Translations under genes and position numbers: made by a program | Shown here: in pieces, positions 21,101-33,946 of the stretch | Layout: every line of letters begins with the position of its first letter | How positions within the stretch are numbered: position 1 is the first letter of the stretch | The notes under the pieces: model-generated | Told to the model about the DNA's origin: nothing | What the model saw: only the letters and a program-made list of their open reading frames with translations | The model's database searches: none | Source: Branchiostoma belcheri | Taxonomy: Eukaryota; Chordata; Leptocardii; Amphioxiformes; Branchiostomatidae | Reading direction: 5' to 3' | Assembly (NCBI RefSeq): GCF_001625305.1 | Contig: NW_017804509.1 | Span: forward strand, 653,549 to 717,548 | DNA: 64,000 bases

Positions 21101-24080
21101 ATGGCATTCAATGCATATTATAGCAGCATACCTGATCAAAAAGCAATCATTAAAAAGAATGAGTTTAATAAACACCTTCCTCCAAATCAGTACTGATGTC
21201 TGACTCTGAGCCCTCCTCCTGTCCATCCTGTGGTCCAGCAGCCTCCTCTTCCTGGATCTCTAGTTCCAGAGCCTTCATCTTCTTCTCCAGCTCTGCAAGG
21301 CCAGCTGCAGTGGCAGCCCGGATCTCAGCCACCTCCTCAGCTTGGAACCCCAGGAATGTCTTTGCCACATCATCATCACTGGGAGCTTTGCTTACTGTTG
21401 CTTCTGCTTTCTTTTTTACCTGCAGATACAAGAAATGATTTGTTATGCTGTGTTAAAAAGTGTTAGATTAAGATCCACAGAGTCTCTGAGGTACCCTATA
21501 AAACAGATCAATTTTCTGTTTGTAGGGACTGTCCTTGGTGCTGATTGCTACACTCAATGGAAAGCACACCTCAAAATTCAGTTTTACACTAGGTCCTACT
21601 ATTTGATATTGAATTATTGGTGTCTACAAGCTAACCTAGACTGAGAAATGCCTACTAGATCATATACTTGTAGTTGGAAAAACATAATTGTGAGATGGCC
21701 AGCAAAAACACTGTGACATTGGTACAGCACTTCAAGATAAGTACATTTATTACGGGTACATGTGAAGAGTTGTGTAATGAAATTAAGTCATGATGTCTTA
21801 CCATACCTTAGAATTTTTTTGTGGACCAGTAGTCTTAGGTTTGGGTTTTGACATCCTGGGTTTTTTGGGTGGCAACAGGAACCAAGCTGTGGGTAGATCA
21901 CAACAAGATAATTATTAATTCTAAGAGCTTTATACAACCAAAACCCAATAAAACCCAACCAAACAACCAGTGAACAGTCAATGACAATACAGTAGGGAAG
22001 GCACATGCACACACAACTGCATTGGTAAATTATGTGTGAAAGCATTTCTTCAACGTGAAAAGAAAGAAGGTTGCCACTCTTGTCAAAAAGAAAACAAAAC
22101 ATAATCCACGTAAATGATGCCTCGACACAGAATATATAAAAATCTTTGTCAGTTGCATTTCTCATATTACAATCCTCTGTCTGTCATGTTATCTTCCCTT
22201 ATCTAAATCACTGTACTCACGTTTCTTTGGCCGCTGGTTCTTCTTCCTCTCCAGCTCAGGTGTCCATTCCTCATCTTCCTCCTCCTCACTGCTGGTGAGA
22301 GGTGGGGTGGGGGGCTCCTTGGGCTGAACCAAGCTACGCCTGTTCCTTTCCATGAAGTAGGGTTTCTTACCAGGCAGACCTGACATTCAAAAATGATAAA
22401 CAGTAAATCTTGACAGAATGGCCAAATCATGCATGTTTCCTAAAATTCTGACTAATACAGTATTTGTTAAGAATATACGAAATTATAAGACCACTTGCAA
22501 GATTTTAAGCAGCTGCAGGTGTACATGTATTTTTGCCCGAGAGCATATCTACAGGTCAAACAGATACTTAAAGAGGCAACGATGACAATATTCAATTTGA
22601 ATTCTGAAATGATCAAAAAACTTACCAAGCATCCTCATGACATCGTAGTTACGCTTCATGTTCCGATATCGCGTCATCTCGATCTTGCTGAGCTCTGCCA
22701 GCTCTTCCTTGCTGAAGTACTGCTCGATGCGGATGTCTTCAGTCTCTGGGACTTTGCTCATGTCAAAGTCTGGGTCTATCATGTTTGCAAATGGGTTTGA
22801 ACTAGGACACAAAAAAAGGGATACAAAATCAATTACCCTGATTATCACACCTATTACAGCTCCTGAGTCCTACATCCTCTCCGATTTTTGCAGAGGACAT
22901 AGGACTTAGGAGCTATAATAATAAGTCTGGTAACCAGGCTAAAAACGAAGTCTCCCCAATCATTATTGTCAGCTGCATCACAACGTAAAATGAATTTCTT
23001 ATAGGAAAGAATCTTAGGAACTGTTGCAAATTGTTATTTTTGCATATTACATTTACAGCGCCTTATATCCTGTATTCTGTGCATTGGATGATTTTTAATA
23101 AGGCATAACTCTTGCAGACATGGCAGATAAGTAATATGCAGTGAAGCATAGAGTAGTAGCACCACTAAGGGGGGGGGCACACAAAAAAATGGTACATGGA
23201 CGGTCATATCATGATTAATTTTTATTGTAACTTCTTGTGAAATTCTTAAAAATCAACATCTAGATTTTATTTAAGATCAGAATACCTGCCACTGGTGCTG
23301 GCTGCCTGCTTGTCGTTGCTCTCGTCTTCTGATCCTGACGAGCTCGAGCTGCTGACAGACGCCATTTTCACACTGTCGTCTGCACTGCACAAATGGCGGG
23401 AAAACTCCTGTCAACACAGAAAACAGAAATTCTAGCCTAAAACAGAAATCTGCCATACCTCCCGTAATTTTTCCAGCTTTTTCCATTACTTGAAAATACT
23501 AACTCCGATATCCTTTCGCTGACAATACTGTACGTCAGCAAATGCATCGTCTCTGTAACTGTATACGGTGATGTTGAAAAATAAACAAACCCTCAACACG
23601 ACTAGGAATACCTGAAAATCATGTAGTTCACAGAACTTACAATGAATTTTCTAGTAACCATGGCTGAAATGGACGTCAGCAGGGCCTAACTGAATGAAAA
23701 TACTGCGATGACAAGAGGAGATAAAATGTAAACAACAGAATCCTGTCAGATTACGTCGTGTCACTGAGTTGCCAAAATGTCGTCTGCACAAATCGTGAGA
23801 CAAAATTTTGAAGTCTGACAGAAAAATGACTTGACACGACAACGACACATTGTACAGAGACTTACCGTATGCTTCTCTTGCCCACTGAACCAAAGTTACG
23901 CTAAATCTGAACGATTTTGTCGAGAAAATCCCGATTTTTCAGGCACAAATCCACTGAACGTCCGTCCAGCAGTAGAATCGGCGGCAAAATGACTTCGGGA
24001 ACATTCGGAGGTATTTTTCCCAGAATGCACAGCGATCGTGCCTTTTCGGCGGCCGTTCGGGTGTAGTCGGGCTTTCTCGC
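17793..24080 (-). CDS. PRDM9-like histone methyltransferase: KRAB-like, SSXRD, PR/SET, C2H2 fingers
   Basis: Coding exons on the minus strand, joining in phase: 23365-23286 (start [10 protein letters not shown]), 22801-22626, 22379-22221, 21886-21807, 21419-21176, 20895-20734, 20435-20164, 19858-19591, 18663-18116, about 662 codons to the first stop. Domains in order: KRAB-like (about residues 40-95), SSXRD (about 275-300), PR/SET (about 300-470), C2H2 fingers. This is the full PRDM9 order; in mammals PRDM9 trimethylates H3K4 and H3K36 at sites its fingers bind and so places meiotic recombination hotspots. Whether the lancelet-type protein does so is not known from sequence. A noncoding first exon appears to end at 23876. 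The finger array has two frameshifts near its 3' end, so fingers beyond 18116 are not in the main frame. Confidence 0.88.
18116..18663 (-). CDS. Zinc-finger exon of the PRDM9-like gene, six fingers in frame
   Basis: The exon opens [19 protein letters not shown]. Finger 1 ([21 protein letters not shown]) resembles the isolated finger that follows SET in PRDM9; it is separated from finger 2 by a non-standard linker. Fingers 2-6 have TGE(K/R)P-type linkers, apart from TGLKH. Finger 6 has helix residues Q, Q, R at positions -1, 3, 6. The frame then stops two codons after GEKP because two bases are missing from the following linker. Confidence 0.88.
18740..19330 (-). repeat. Five decayed tandem copies of the finger-1 exon start
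   Basis: Between the SET exon and the finger exon, copies of AG-GT-(A/C)TCCA-ACAGG(T/C)GCAG begin near 19321, 19213, 19068, 18921 and 18792, then the intact one at 18663, at 108-148 bp intervals. They retain pieces such as [11 protein letters not shown] and [10 protein letters not shown] but have lost cysteines, gained stops or shifted frame. Each keeps an acceptor-like AG. Confidence 0.78.
19591..19858 (-). CDS. Second half of the PR/SET domain
   Basis: Encodes [33 protein letters not shown] and [16 protein letters not shown], which align nearly residue by residue with PRDM9. The other two pocket tyrosines (in IYYRT and VWYG) are kept, so the methyltransferase looks competent. A clean GTAAGG donor ends the exon in phase 1, which fits the finger exon at 18663. 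Confidence 0.93.
20164..20895 (-). CDS. SSXRD motif and first half of the PR/SET domain
   Basis: Exon 20895-20734 ends with [20 protein letters not shown] followed by DDHYL, matching the SSXRD and the linker to the zinc knuckle. Exon 20435-20164 gives [17 protein letters not shown] (the small CxxC..C..H zinc site), then [20 protein letters not shown] and VFGPYDGKI. The tyrosine in GPYDG is one of three conserved catalytic-pocket tyrosines of PRDM9. Confidence 0.92.
22221..22801 (-). CDS. KRAB-like domain exons of the PRDM9-like gene
   Basis: Exon 22801-22626 carries [20 protein letters not shown] followed by [12 protein letters not shown], very close to the PRDM9/SSX KRAB-related domain (FSKEEW... 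RYRNVKRNY). Exon 22379-22221 continues [20 protein letters not shown] and an acidic [11 protein letters not shown], the counterpart of the DEEWTP in PRDM9. In PRDM9 this region binds partners such as CXXC1 rather than acting as a strong repressor. Confidence 0.9.
22852..22920. repeat. Hairpin-forming inverted repeat in a PRDM9-like intron
   Basis: Arms of 29 bases (TATTACAGCTCCTGAGTCCT... and its inverted partner ending AGCTATAATA) with four mismatches around an 11-base loop. Typical small fold-back MITE. Confidence 0.65.
23876..24080 (-). promoter_or_regulatory. Probable promoter and noncoding first exon of the PRDM9-like gene
   Basis: The region 23930-24075 is locally GC- and CpG-rich. A strong donor (CGGTAAGT on the minus strand) lies at 23875-23874, and an acceptor (TTGACAG) at 23408 opens the exon with the start codon. 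TTCCCAGAATGC at about 24018-24029 matches the core of the ZNF143/SBS element, common near start sites of CpG promoters. The exact start site is not determined. Confidence 0.5.
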
Positions 24081-25472
24081 TACTGACGAAGATTTTTAAT
24101 GCCTGGAGTGTGGATTTTGAGCTTGCTGATTCAAATTTTAGAAAGGTTTTCAAACTGATTCGTTGATTAAAGTAAGTTTTGGTCTCTCTCATCATTGATA
24201 TCAATAAATAAGACATAGAAATATTAAATCAAAAGTAGTATCACCTGTTTCATTTCCTTGATTTACCCAAGGACATTATACACAGTGTATAATGTCCTTG
24301 ATTTACCCAATAAAAGTAGAGTAGCATATCATATTATATCATCTTGTAACTATTGGACTTTTTAAAAAGTCCAATGTTGGGTGTTAGTGAATAGATTAAT
24401 TAGCGCTAGGTTTAATTACATTACATACAGCGTACGGAAACATGGAGACAATCTCGATTCTTTGGTGATCACTTGTGTATACAATGTATATGTTTATTGG
24501 GGGGGGTAACATAACTTAGTTTGTAAACTTGAGTCTGTCATTAAATTTGTTTGTTTCCTCCATTCCAGAGATCGGCGCTACCGCTTCACCCTGTGTAAGG
24601 TCAACCCGTAAACAGCACTAGGTAACATCCGGTGCAGCGCCTTTCAACATGTGAGATGCACTTGTTAACGTAAAAAATCTTAATAGTATCCTATATTATA
24701 AGTCTAGAATATCAGTTCGATTGAAAAAACACTGGCTGGTGTATAACGTAGAAACCGCTTAAAAGATTCCTCTGCAGATTCATTGGTGAAGCATTTACCC
24801 ATTTCTATTAATTCTTTATAGCTACATGTATGTGGACTACAAGAACAGACCAGGGTGAATCGTAGAGTGGGCGATTGCAGGACAAAAAAAAACTTTTCAT
24901 GTTGTAGATCAAACACTTGTTTTAGCTCTTTAAATTTTACTAAAAGTTTCATTTTAAAGTTCATTTTGTGTATTGTACACAGGAATTTTTCACAAATTCA
25001 GCATATGATCCATCCTGGAATAAAGCTGTACATAGGATTATATATCTGTAGATTTTATCATAATTTTCAGAAAATAAGGCATAAAGTAGCCATATATATA
25101 CACACATATCGAAACTGTGGTGATACGGCTCAGTTAGGTGTTCGATTGTAGATTTTCTGTTATTTCACTACCTTTTCAATGGAAACGTGAAGTTTCACGT
25201 TGGTTAATACAAGTTGTCATTTTGTCGCAGAAAAATTAACCTAATGCTTACTTCGTCTTATATGTGCCATTTCTGTGTTGTGGAGGGCGCTATGAATGAA
25301 TAAACAAAGATGTGTGATGAAACTTCGCATGTTTTTGTCTTTTAGTATTTGACAACTTAATGTATGGACGTACGCATGTCTCCAGCAGGCCTTTCTACGG
25401 GCGGAAATACGGATCGTAGAATTCGGCAAAAAAGAGAGTAAAATTAGTCAAGGAAGGTTGTTTCTTTCCCTC
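24081..25472. other. Noncoding region
   Basis: No supported exon. A short palindrome with AAGGACATTATACAC arms is at about 24266-24292 and another (GGACTTTTTAAAAAGTCC) near 24355-24373. Otherwise A/T-rich unique-looking sequence. Confidence 0.5.
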
Positions 25473-25481
25473 CGAACATTC

Positions 25482-25770
25482 TAGCCTTGTATCCAGTCTG
25501 ATTCGGGGTAGCAAGAGCTCTGTCCCGCCCGCCTCACATAGGATTCCCGGTGTGTATTTCACGAGAGATTGATTAGCCCTCTCCTCCACGTTCGTATTGG
25601 GGGGAAACCAAAATCCCCAAGCATACTGTCTCTTATATATTAGCGTAACACTCCAACCGAGACGGCCTGTTGCACTGGGCGGGGGAAGCTATTACTATTA
25701 GAGCCCCCGAAGACACAACCTGCCTGAACACCCCAATACCCCCAATCACGTGAGACTGGATACCAGGCTA
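25482..25770. mobile_element. MITE with 19-bp inverted ends and perfect 9-bp target duplication
   Basis: Ends TAGCCTTGTATCCAGTCT and AGACTGGATACCAGGCTA are inverted with one mismatch. CGAACATTC flanks it at 25473-25481 and 25771-25779. A 9-bp duplication suggests a Mutator-like mobilising enzyme. Internally it carries GGGCGG/CCCGCCC and no coding frame. Confidence 0.82.
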
Positions 25771-25925
25771 CGAACATTCAGGATAAGTGTATATTGTCCC
25801 CTCTCCTATCGAATCAACCACACATGGCGACTTAGACCCCCTTGTTCTGCTGGCATTTTTTACACAATATTTTTCAATAATTTCATGTCTTAATTAGATC
25901 AAGAAAAGTGAACAATAGACAATAC

Positions 25926-26291
25926 TAGTCTCCAACAGACTCCTTTGCAGGCTGAATACGGTAGCAAAAGTTCACCGTCTGAGAAAAATGGACACGTTCA
26001 CGGAACTATATATTCACGGTGGCGACAGGTGCAGGAAAGAGAAAGTCCAGGAATTATTTGTTAACTGTAATGATAAGTTCACGGTACAGAAATGGCAGTG
26101 AAAACAGGGAACATAACAGTACTGTGAAAAAAATCAGGAATTACAGAGGTAGAAATCGGCCTAAAAAGAGAAACAGTTAACTGGACCCTCTATGGCCGGC
26201 CAACTCCTCTGGTCAATGATATCCCCCTTTTAGGATGATTTCTACATTTTGTACTATTAATTCAGCCTGCAAATGAGTCTGGTGGAGACTA
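25926..26291. mobile_element. TAGTCTCC fold-back MITE, long copy
   Basis: Left end TAGTCTCCAACAGACTCC and right end GGAG-like AGTCTGGTGGAGACTA are inverted. Flanks AGACAATAC and AGACAACAA agree at 7 of 9 bases, supporting a 9-bp target duplication. The interior is longer than in the related copies at 48415 and 54763. Confidence 0.72.
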
Positions 26292-26538
26292 AGACAACAA
26301 GTTTTGTTTTTTTTTGGATTCTCGCCAAGAAGGAAGAAATTTTCACCTGAGTGAATAATCGGCCACGTGACGCGTTGGACAGCTGTGCTCCTGTTGTGCG
26401 CATGTCTGTTGGCTGTCTTCCAACTTGAGCTACTTCGCTACGACGTTTTGACAATGCCCTCAAACCGGATAACAAAAATGGATAGTTTTTATCGAGGGAA
26501 AAAATCAGATAAACACCGACAGAGACCACTAGATAGTT

Positions 26539-26630
26539 TGTGTGTGTGTGTGTGTCACTGTGTGTGTGTGAGTGAGTGAGTGTGTCACTGTGTGTGTGTG
26601 TGTGTGTGTGAGTGAGTGAGTGAGTGTGTC

Positions 26631-26664
<34 letters not shown>

Positions 26665-26675
26665 TGCGTGTGTTT

Positions 26676-26714
<39 letters not shown>

Positions 26715-26745
26715 AGTGTGTGTTTCTGTGTGTGTGTGTGGGGGG
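26539..26745. repeat. (TG)n microsatellite with GTGAGTGAG and GTGTCACTG interruptions
   Basis: About 200 bp of TG repeats with GAGTGAGTGAG and TCACTG blocks that themselves recur three times. It ends in a G run. Confidence 0.92.
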
Positions 26746-27014
26746 GGGTCAGAACAAAACAAGCTCTTGGCACACAGTGGAGATACTGTAAGCGCATCAG
26801 TTTGTTTTGGTGCCAAAAAGTTGCCCAGGTAATAATGGCTAATCGTCAGGTGTGACAGTGACAGTAGGGTAGAGATACAAGGGGCGGAGCTAGAGAAGTG
26901 ACCCTGTGTTGACAATGGTCCCTGTCCTTTCTGTGCATAATTATCAGCCACCTGCATTGTGCACGGTCGCGAAGTAATTTTCTTCCTTATAGAAACAAAA
27001 GGATGGCTCGAAGG

Positions 27015-27150
27015 TATAAAGACCGCGTTAAGGAACGCCTGGGCTCAGTCCCAGCGCAGACACGACGACGATGGCATCGGCACGAGTGTTGGTCGTCACC
27101 GCGGTTCTTCTAGCCTGTCTCCTCGCCGGGCGCACATTTTTTTAAACTGC
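27015..27150 (+). pseudogene. Orphan first exon of a dermatopontin-like gene with its TATA box
   Basis: TATAAA at 27015-27020, a leader containing CCCAGCGCAGACACGACGAC and ATG at 27071 match the start of the gene at 34961. The frame reads MASARVLVVTAVLLACLLAG, a near-copy of both intact signal peptides, then leaves homology and stops. It is on the opposite strand from the two intact genes, so it is an inverted, truncated duplicate. Confidence 0.8.
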
Positions 27151-28412
27151 CACTTTTCGAATAAGACTGTATTTATCTATTATCGCCTGTGCTTGATATC
27201 TGTATCATGTGGAAGAATACTTAACCCGTATACGGTAATGTTCTTGTTGTTGTTTTTCTTTTTGCCTTGCCTTTGACCTACGACCTTACAGATCTGGAGG
27301 CTAGCTTAGCCTGGGTTCCATCCTGGTTAGTTTACGTCCGCTCCTACAGTCACTAATTATGCAACGCAAATGCACAGTGTTTACCTTCGTATATTGTCTA
27401 CTCTGTTAATTCTTACTCAATACATTCACATATATGGCCATGGTCTGCTATAAAATTGCAACATGATGTAACCCAACACCAGTTACCATGGTGGCAGAGT
27501 CAACAAATCAGACCATTGGTCAGGTCAGTGTTTGGAATGGAAGAAGAAAAAGAGGAAACGTAGCAAAAACAGCTACCAGACGGCAATTCATCTCACACCG
27601 ATGGTTTATTTGTTCACGTTGCGTTCCATGCCACAGCAATCAAACACCAGGCAAACTATAGTAAACCATTACATGTATATCACATTTTGTAAAGATAAAA
27701 CATGTTTAGCAAATTAAAATTGCTAAGCAAACGCGAATTTCTGCTAAAACAGTATTGCACGTAAGGCCTTAAGGATAAGGAAATACAGGCTTTTTTCCGC
27801 TAACATTAGCAAAGGAAGGTAGTCTACCGGATAACTAGTTTCGTTCTATTATTACCTCATGTACGTATGGCATGCAAGGTTTAACGGTTACATGCAGTAT
27901 AATTCTCGCTACGTTTATCTTTCCTGACCAACGGATCAACCAAATATGAGAAAACAAAAAGCAACAATTTACAATCTAAACACAGAATGGACCGGCTTCA
28001 TGATTCGGTCCCGATCCTTTTTAAATCTAAACCTCGAGAGAAAATTGAAAGTTATGAATAATCATAATACCGCTGATGCTAGCACCCTCGGCTCAAATTT
28101 TGAAAGTCTAATATTTTCTGTTGGAAGTTAGTTTAAATTTCATATAACGTTATGTCTTGTTACTTTGATCACGCTCTCTGTGGCTGCACTGGATGTGAAG
28201 TGGTGCTGTTTAGGGAGTGACCTTACACAGGGTGAAGCGGTAACGCCGATCTCTGAAAAGGAAAGAAATACAGAAAACGTCAGCCTTTGGAGGACATCTA
28301 AAGTCGGGAGGAATGTGCTAGCGCTATTTTCCAGGACTATAATAGATTCGGGAAGTAAAAAAAAAATGCATACTACTAGTACTTCTTAGGACAATGATAA
28401 GAGATTGTGGGA

Positions 28413-28645
28413 TGGTGTGGCGTAGCGGCAGAGCGGCTCGACTTGGAACCAAGAGGTCTCGGGTTCGAGTCCTGACATGCCACCGATCTTGTGCCCTTGG
28501 GAAAGGCACTTAACACGACTTTCCTCACTTCGTTCAGGTGAAAATGAGTATTGTATTGTCCCCTGTGTCCTGGTGACGGCATTAATATAAGTTGAAAAAA
28601 CTTGAGTGTGCCGTCACCACGTCTTGTGATTACATGTTGGAAAAA
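28413..28645 (+). mobile_element. tRNA-derived SINE, copy 1
   Basis: Starts with a tRNA-like head: A box TGGCGTAGCGG at 28418-28428 and exact B box GGTTCGAGTCC at 28462-28472. The body contains GGCACTTAACACGACTTTCC and AACTTGAGTGTGCCGTCACC. A near-complete reverse copy is at 34203-34436 and a headless one at 36490-36640. It is not a tRNA gene: the arms pair poorly. Confidence 0.78.
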
Positions 28646-28662
28646 AACTCAATAGACGTTAG

Positions 28663-28720
28663 CCCACTCACTGGTAAGTGTTGTGATGGACCCCGTGGAT
28701 GCCTTTGATATATTTACCTA
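28663..28720 (-). pseudogene. Duplicate of the last codons of dermatopontin-like gene A
   Basis: The minus strand repeats the end of the gene A last exon (IKGIHGVHHNTYQ and stop) with a few substitutions, about 80 bp downstream of the real one. Only the final piece is present. Confidence 0.7.
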
Positions 28721-28751
28721 TATTTGTACACAGTAAGAATGATAATCCGAC

Positions 28752-30743
<1,992 letters not shown>

Positions 30744-30954
30744 CGTCGGTCGGTCAAGTTGGGAATGGGAATGACCAGTCGAGTGTCTCTTCGCGGTTTT
30801 TAAACCTTCGTAGCAGCTCATTGTTTATGCAAGGTGGAAACTTGCACGTCAGCCATGTCATCAACCTTTTTCGGTAATTTGGTCCCAAAATAGACGTTTT
30901 ACAAAGACGACTATTGTCAAAGACGTGCGTCGTGATGGCCACTCCCCTTCCCCA

Positions 30955-32460
30955 CCCTAAATGTTCTAACGGACATCGAGTCTTTTTATTTCACATGCAA
31001 AGGAATATTCCGTCACTTAATTGGTGCAATTATAATATTGAGTAATTTTGCCCAGAATAAACTCCTAACAAAGACGGCCAGTGTCAATAACCTCCCCTTC
31101 CACAACCTAAATGTTCTAACGGACATTATTAACAAAGACGACCATTGTCAAAACTTGCGTCGTGTCGACCGCTCCTATCCCACACCCTAAACGTCCTAAC
31201 GGACATCGAGTCTTATTATTTCTATCCAATATTCCGTCACTTGATTGGTGCAATTATAATATTGAGTAACTTTGCCCAGAATAGATACTTAACAAAGACG
31301 ACCAGTGTCAATAACCTGATTCGTGTCGACCACTCCCTCTCTGCGTACTAGACGCTCTAGAGGACTCTTTATTGATATTTAATTGGTGTAATTAAAAAAC
31401 ATGGAGTAATATACTCTCAATGCGGACGGCCGTTGTGAAGAACAGGTTTTGTGACCGCACCGCCCCCTCCCCACCCTAAGGGTTACTAGCGGACAGGAGG
31501 GTCACGAATGGTCGTCGAAGCCTGTTATGTGTCGAGGGTGGCTACTTACCAGTATTTGTGCCCAACTATTACAACGTCAAGGTTGTGAATATGTCGATAA
31601 CGGAAGACGTATAATTCATTTGTCCATTCATGTATTACAAATACTCTTCATTGCCAAAAACCTGCGTTGTGACAACCGCTTCCCTCCGCGTACTAGACGT
31701 TCTAGATGTCTTTGGGTCCCCTTATTGATATTTAATTGGTGTAATTAAAATATGGAGTAATACTAAAATGTAAAATTCATGAATATGTCGATAACATGTG
31801 ACATATAATCTATTTGTCAGTTCATGTATTACGTCTGAAAACTCTAAGAGTCGTATTGTTTCTATGCAGAGGAATATTCCGTCAAATTTAATTGGTGCAA
31901 TTATAATATTGAATAATTTTGCCCAGAATAGACTATTAACAAAGACGGTCAGTGCACGTGTCAATAACCTGCTTCGCGTCGGCCGCTCCTTTTCCACACC
32001 CTAAATGTTCTAACGGACATCAAGTCTTATTGTCTCTATCCAGAGGAATATTCCGTCAATTAATTGGTGCAATTATAATATTGAGTAATTTTGCCCAGAA
32101 TAGACCCTTCACAAAGACGGTCAGTGTCAATAACCTGCGTCGTGTCTACCCCTCCCCTCTGCGTACTAGACGTTCTACAGGACTCCTTATTGTTATTCAA
32201 TTGGTGTAATTAAAATATGGAGTAATTCTACCTAAAATATACTCTCAGAGCAAATGGCTTTTGTGAAGAACAGGTTTTGTGACCGCTCCCTCTCTGCGTA
32301 CTAGACGATCTAGAGGACTTTGAGTCTCCTTATTGTTATTTAATTGGTGTAATTAATAAAATATGGAGTAATTCTGCCAAAAATATACTCTCAGAGCAAA
32401 TGGCTTTGTGTTAAAAACAGGTTTTGTGACCGCTCCGCTCCGCCCCCCTCCCCACCCCAA
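30955..32460. repeat. Degenerate tandem array upstream of dermatopontin-like gene A
   Basis: Two related unit types alternate. Type A has GGAATATTCCGTCA then TTAATTGGTGCAATTATAAT; type B has TTTAATTGGTGTAATTAAAA. The AATTGGTG core recurs near 31020, 31242, 31380, 31735, 31890, 32062, 32199 and 32342. Between them are recurring GTTCTAACGGACATC and AACAAAGACGG blocks. No coding frame. Confidence 0.7.
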
Positions 32461-32469
32461 AGGTTCTAT

Positions 32470-33560
32470 CGGGTATGGCGTCATAATTGCCATGGTAACG
32501 TGTTGGCATGAAGTCAAAATCTGTCATATCGAAGCGCTGCTTATAATATCTGCATTGTTGTCGGATTGATGTTGTCCCGCGATGAGTCAGACAAGAGTTA
32601 CTGAGGGTTATTTGCGGTCGAACGCTTGAATAGGTGAAAATGTTTCGATCTTAAAGACTACATGTTAGAGAGTAGTTTAAACCTTTGCTCTTACCGCATA
32701 CATATTTTCTGCACGTAGGGTGACGTTATCCATACATGTATTTAGCTTTATTTGTTAGATCTTTAGTTGTAGAAGACCATGTACTTTTTTGTTGTGTCAA
32801 TAAATAATCTAATAGTATTTATGTGAAAACCCAGAAAACATGATTATGTTCTCAAGTGGTCCATATCACTACTTATCTGTGTTGTAGCGTTACGTTTACA
32901 GGCATCCAATATAGTTTTTAGGGCTTGGAAATTAAATCCACACATATTGTGGCAAAATCAAACACGCCATATTAGATAAGAGTTCAACTCATGTTGACCA
33001 TATGATATCACGGCAGTGACTTTTATTGCTGTTTTTTTGTGCATACACCCACTTACATTGACTTCATGCATTGAAGAAAAAACATGCACCTTTGTTTAAA
33101 ATATTCATCGCTCTCTCTATAATAGAAAATGACACAAAAGATGAAATAGTACATAAATAGTACAACATGATAAGCCAAAACATGAGTCACAATATCACAG
33201 ATTTTCGCACTTTACATGTCACAACAGTTTCGATACGGTAAGTTACTTTATATCTTGCCTTTGGAAAATGAACAAACAAATCTACAGATGCATCATCCTA
33301 TGCAAAGCTTTATGATTTACAAAGTGGATTCGCAAAAATGTTGACCGTCACACCATAAAATTTTTCTTTTCTTGTAACCATCCTGGTCTGTTAACGTTCT
33401 TTAAGGTTTAAATCTATAAGAGGATTGATAAAACAGACCAAGTCACCAATTATGAATCTGCAGAGGTTTTTTTCCAAGCGAACCAAGCATATTCTAAACT
33501 TATATACGGTAATTTTTTTACGTTGGAAAGTGCATCTCACATGGTGATCTAGGCGGCACT
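32470..33560. other. Noncoding stretch
   Basis: A/T-rich, no supported exon. One 90-bp piece near 32660-32815 recurs at about 36960-37125 (CATGTTAGA..AATAGT/GAGTAG through GTGTCAATAAA). Confidence 0.5.
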
Positions 33561-33650
33561 GGATGTGAACTCCTGCTGTTCACGGGGTGACCTTGCACAG
33601 TCGGAACTGGTAAAGCCGGTCTCTGGAATGGAGGAAACCCAAACGTTAAA

Positions 33651-33795
33651 TCATTCATTCATTCATTCATTCATTCATTCATTCATTCATTCATTCATTC
33701 ATTCATTCATTCATTCATTCATTCATTCATTCATTCATTCATTCATTCTATCTATTCTCTTTTTCTTTTTTTTCTTCTGTTTTCTCTTTCTTTCT

Positions 33796-33859
<64 letters not shown>

Positions 33860-33861
33860 TC
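33651..33861. repeat. (ATTC)n followed by (TTTC)n microsatellites
   Basis: About 24 ATTC units at 33651-33749, then a T-rich bridge and about 17 TTTC units to 33861, within 90 bp of the end of dermatopontin-like gene B. Confidence 0.92.
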
Positions 33862-33946
33862 AAATATAATTTCCATATATCCATATTTCTGCACTCTTCA
33901 TAATTGTGATTTTTTTTCCATGCACAACGTTTGTAGAAATCGCGAC

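Noticed and set aside
26529..26957. His/Thr- and Cys/Val-rich open frames over TG repeats
   Set aside because: Pure microsatellite translation. The same holds for 28987-29282 and the frames over 4507-4728, 33565-33903 and 37621-38066.
28413..28492. Possible tRNA gene
   Set aside because: Good A and B boxes, but the acceptor and anticodon arms pair poorly, the body extends beyond the tRNA, and copies recur at 34203 and 36490. It is the head of a SINE.
30955..32460. CRISPR-like or origin-type array
   Set aside because: Units are unequal and degenerate without unique spacers, and the DNA is eukaryotic.
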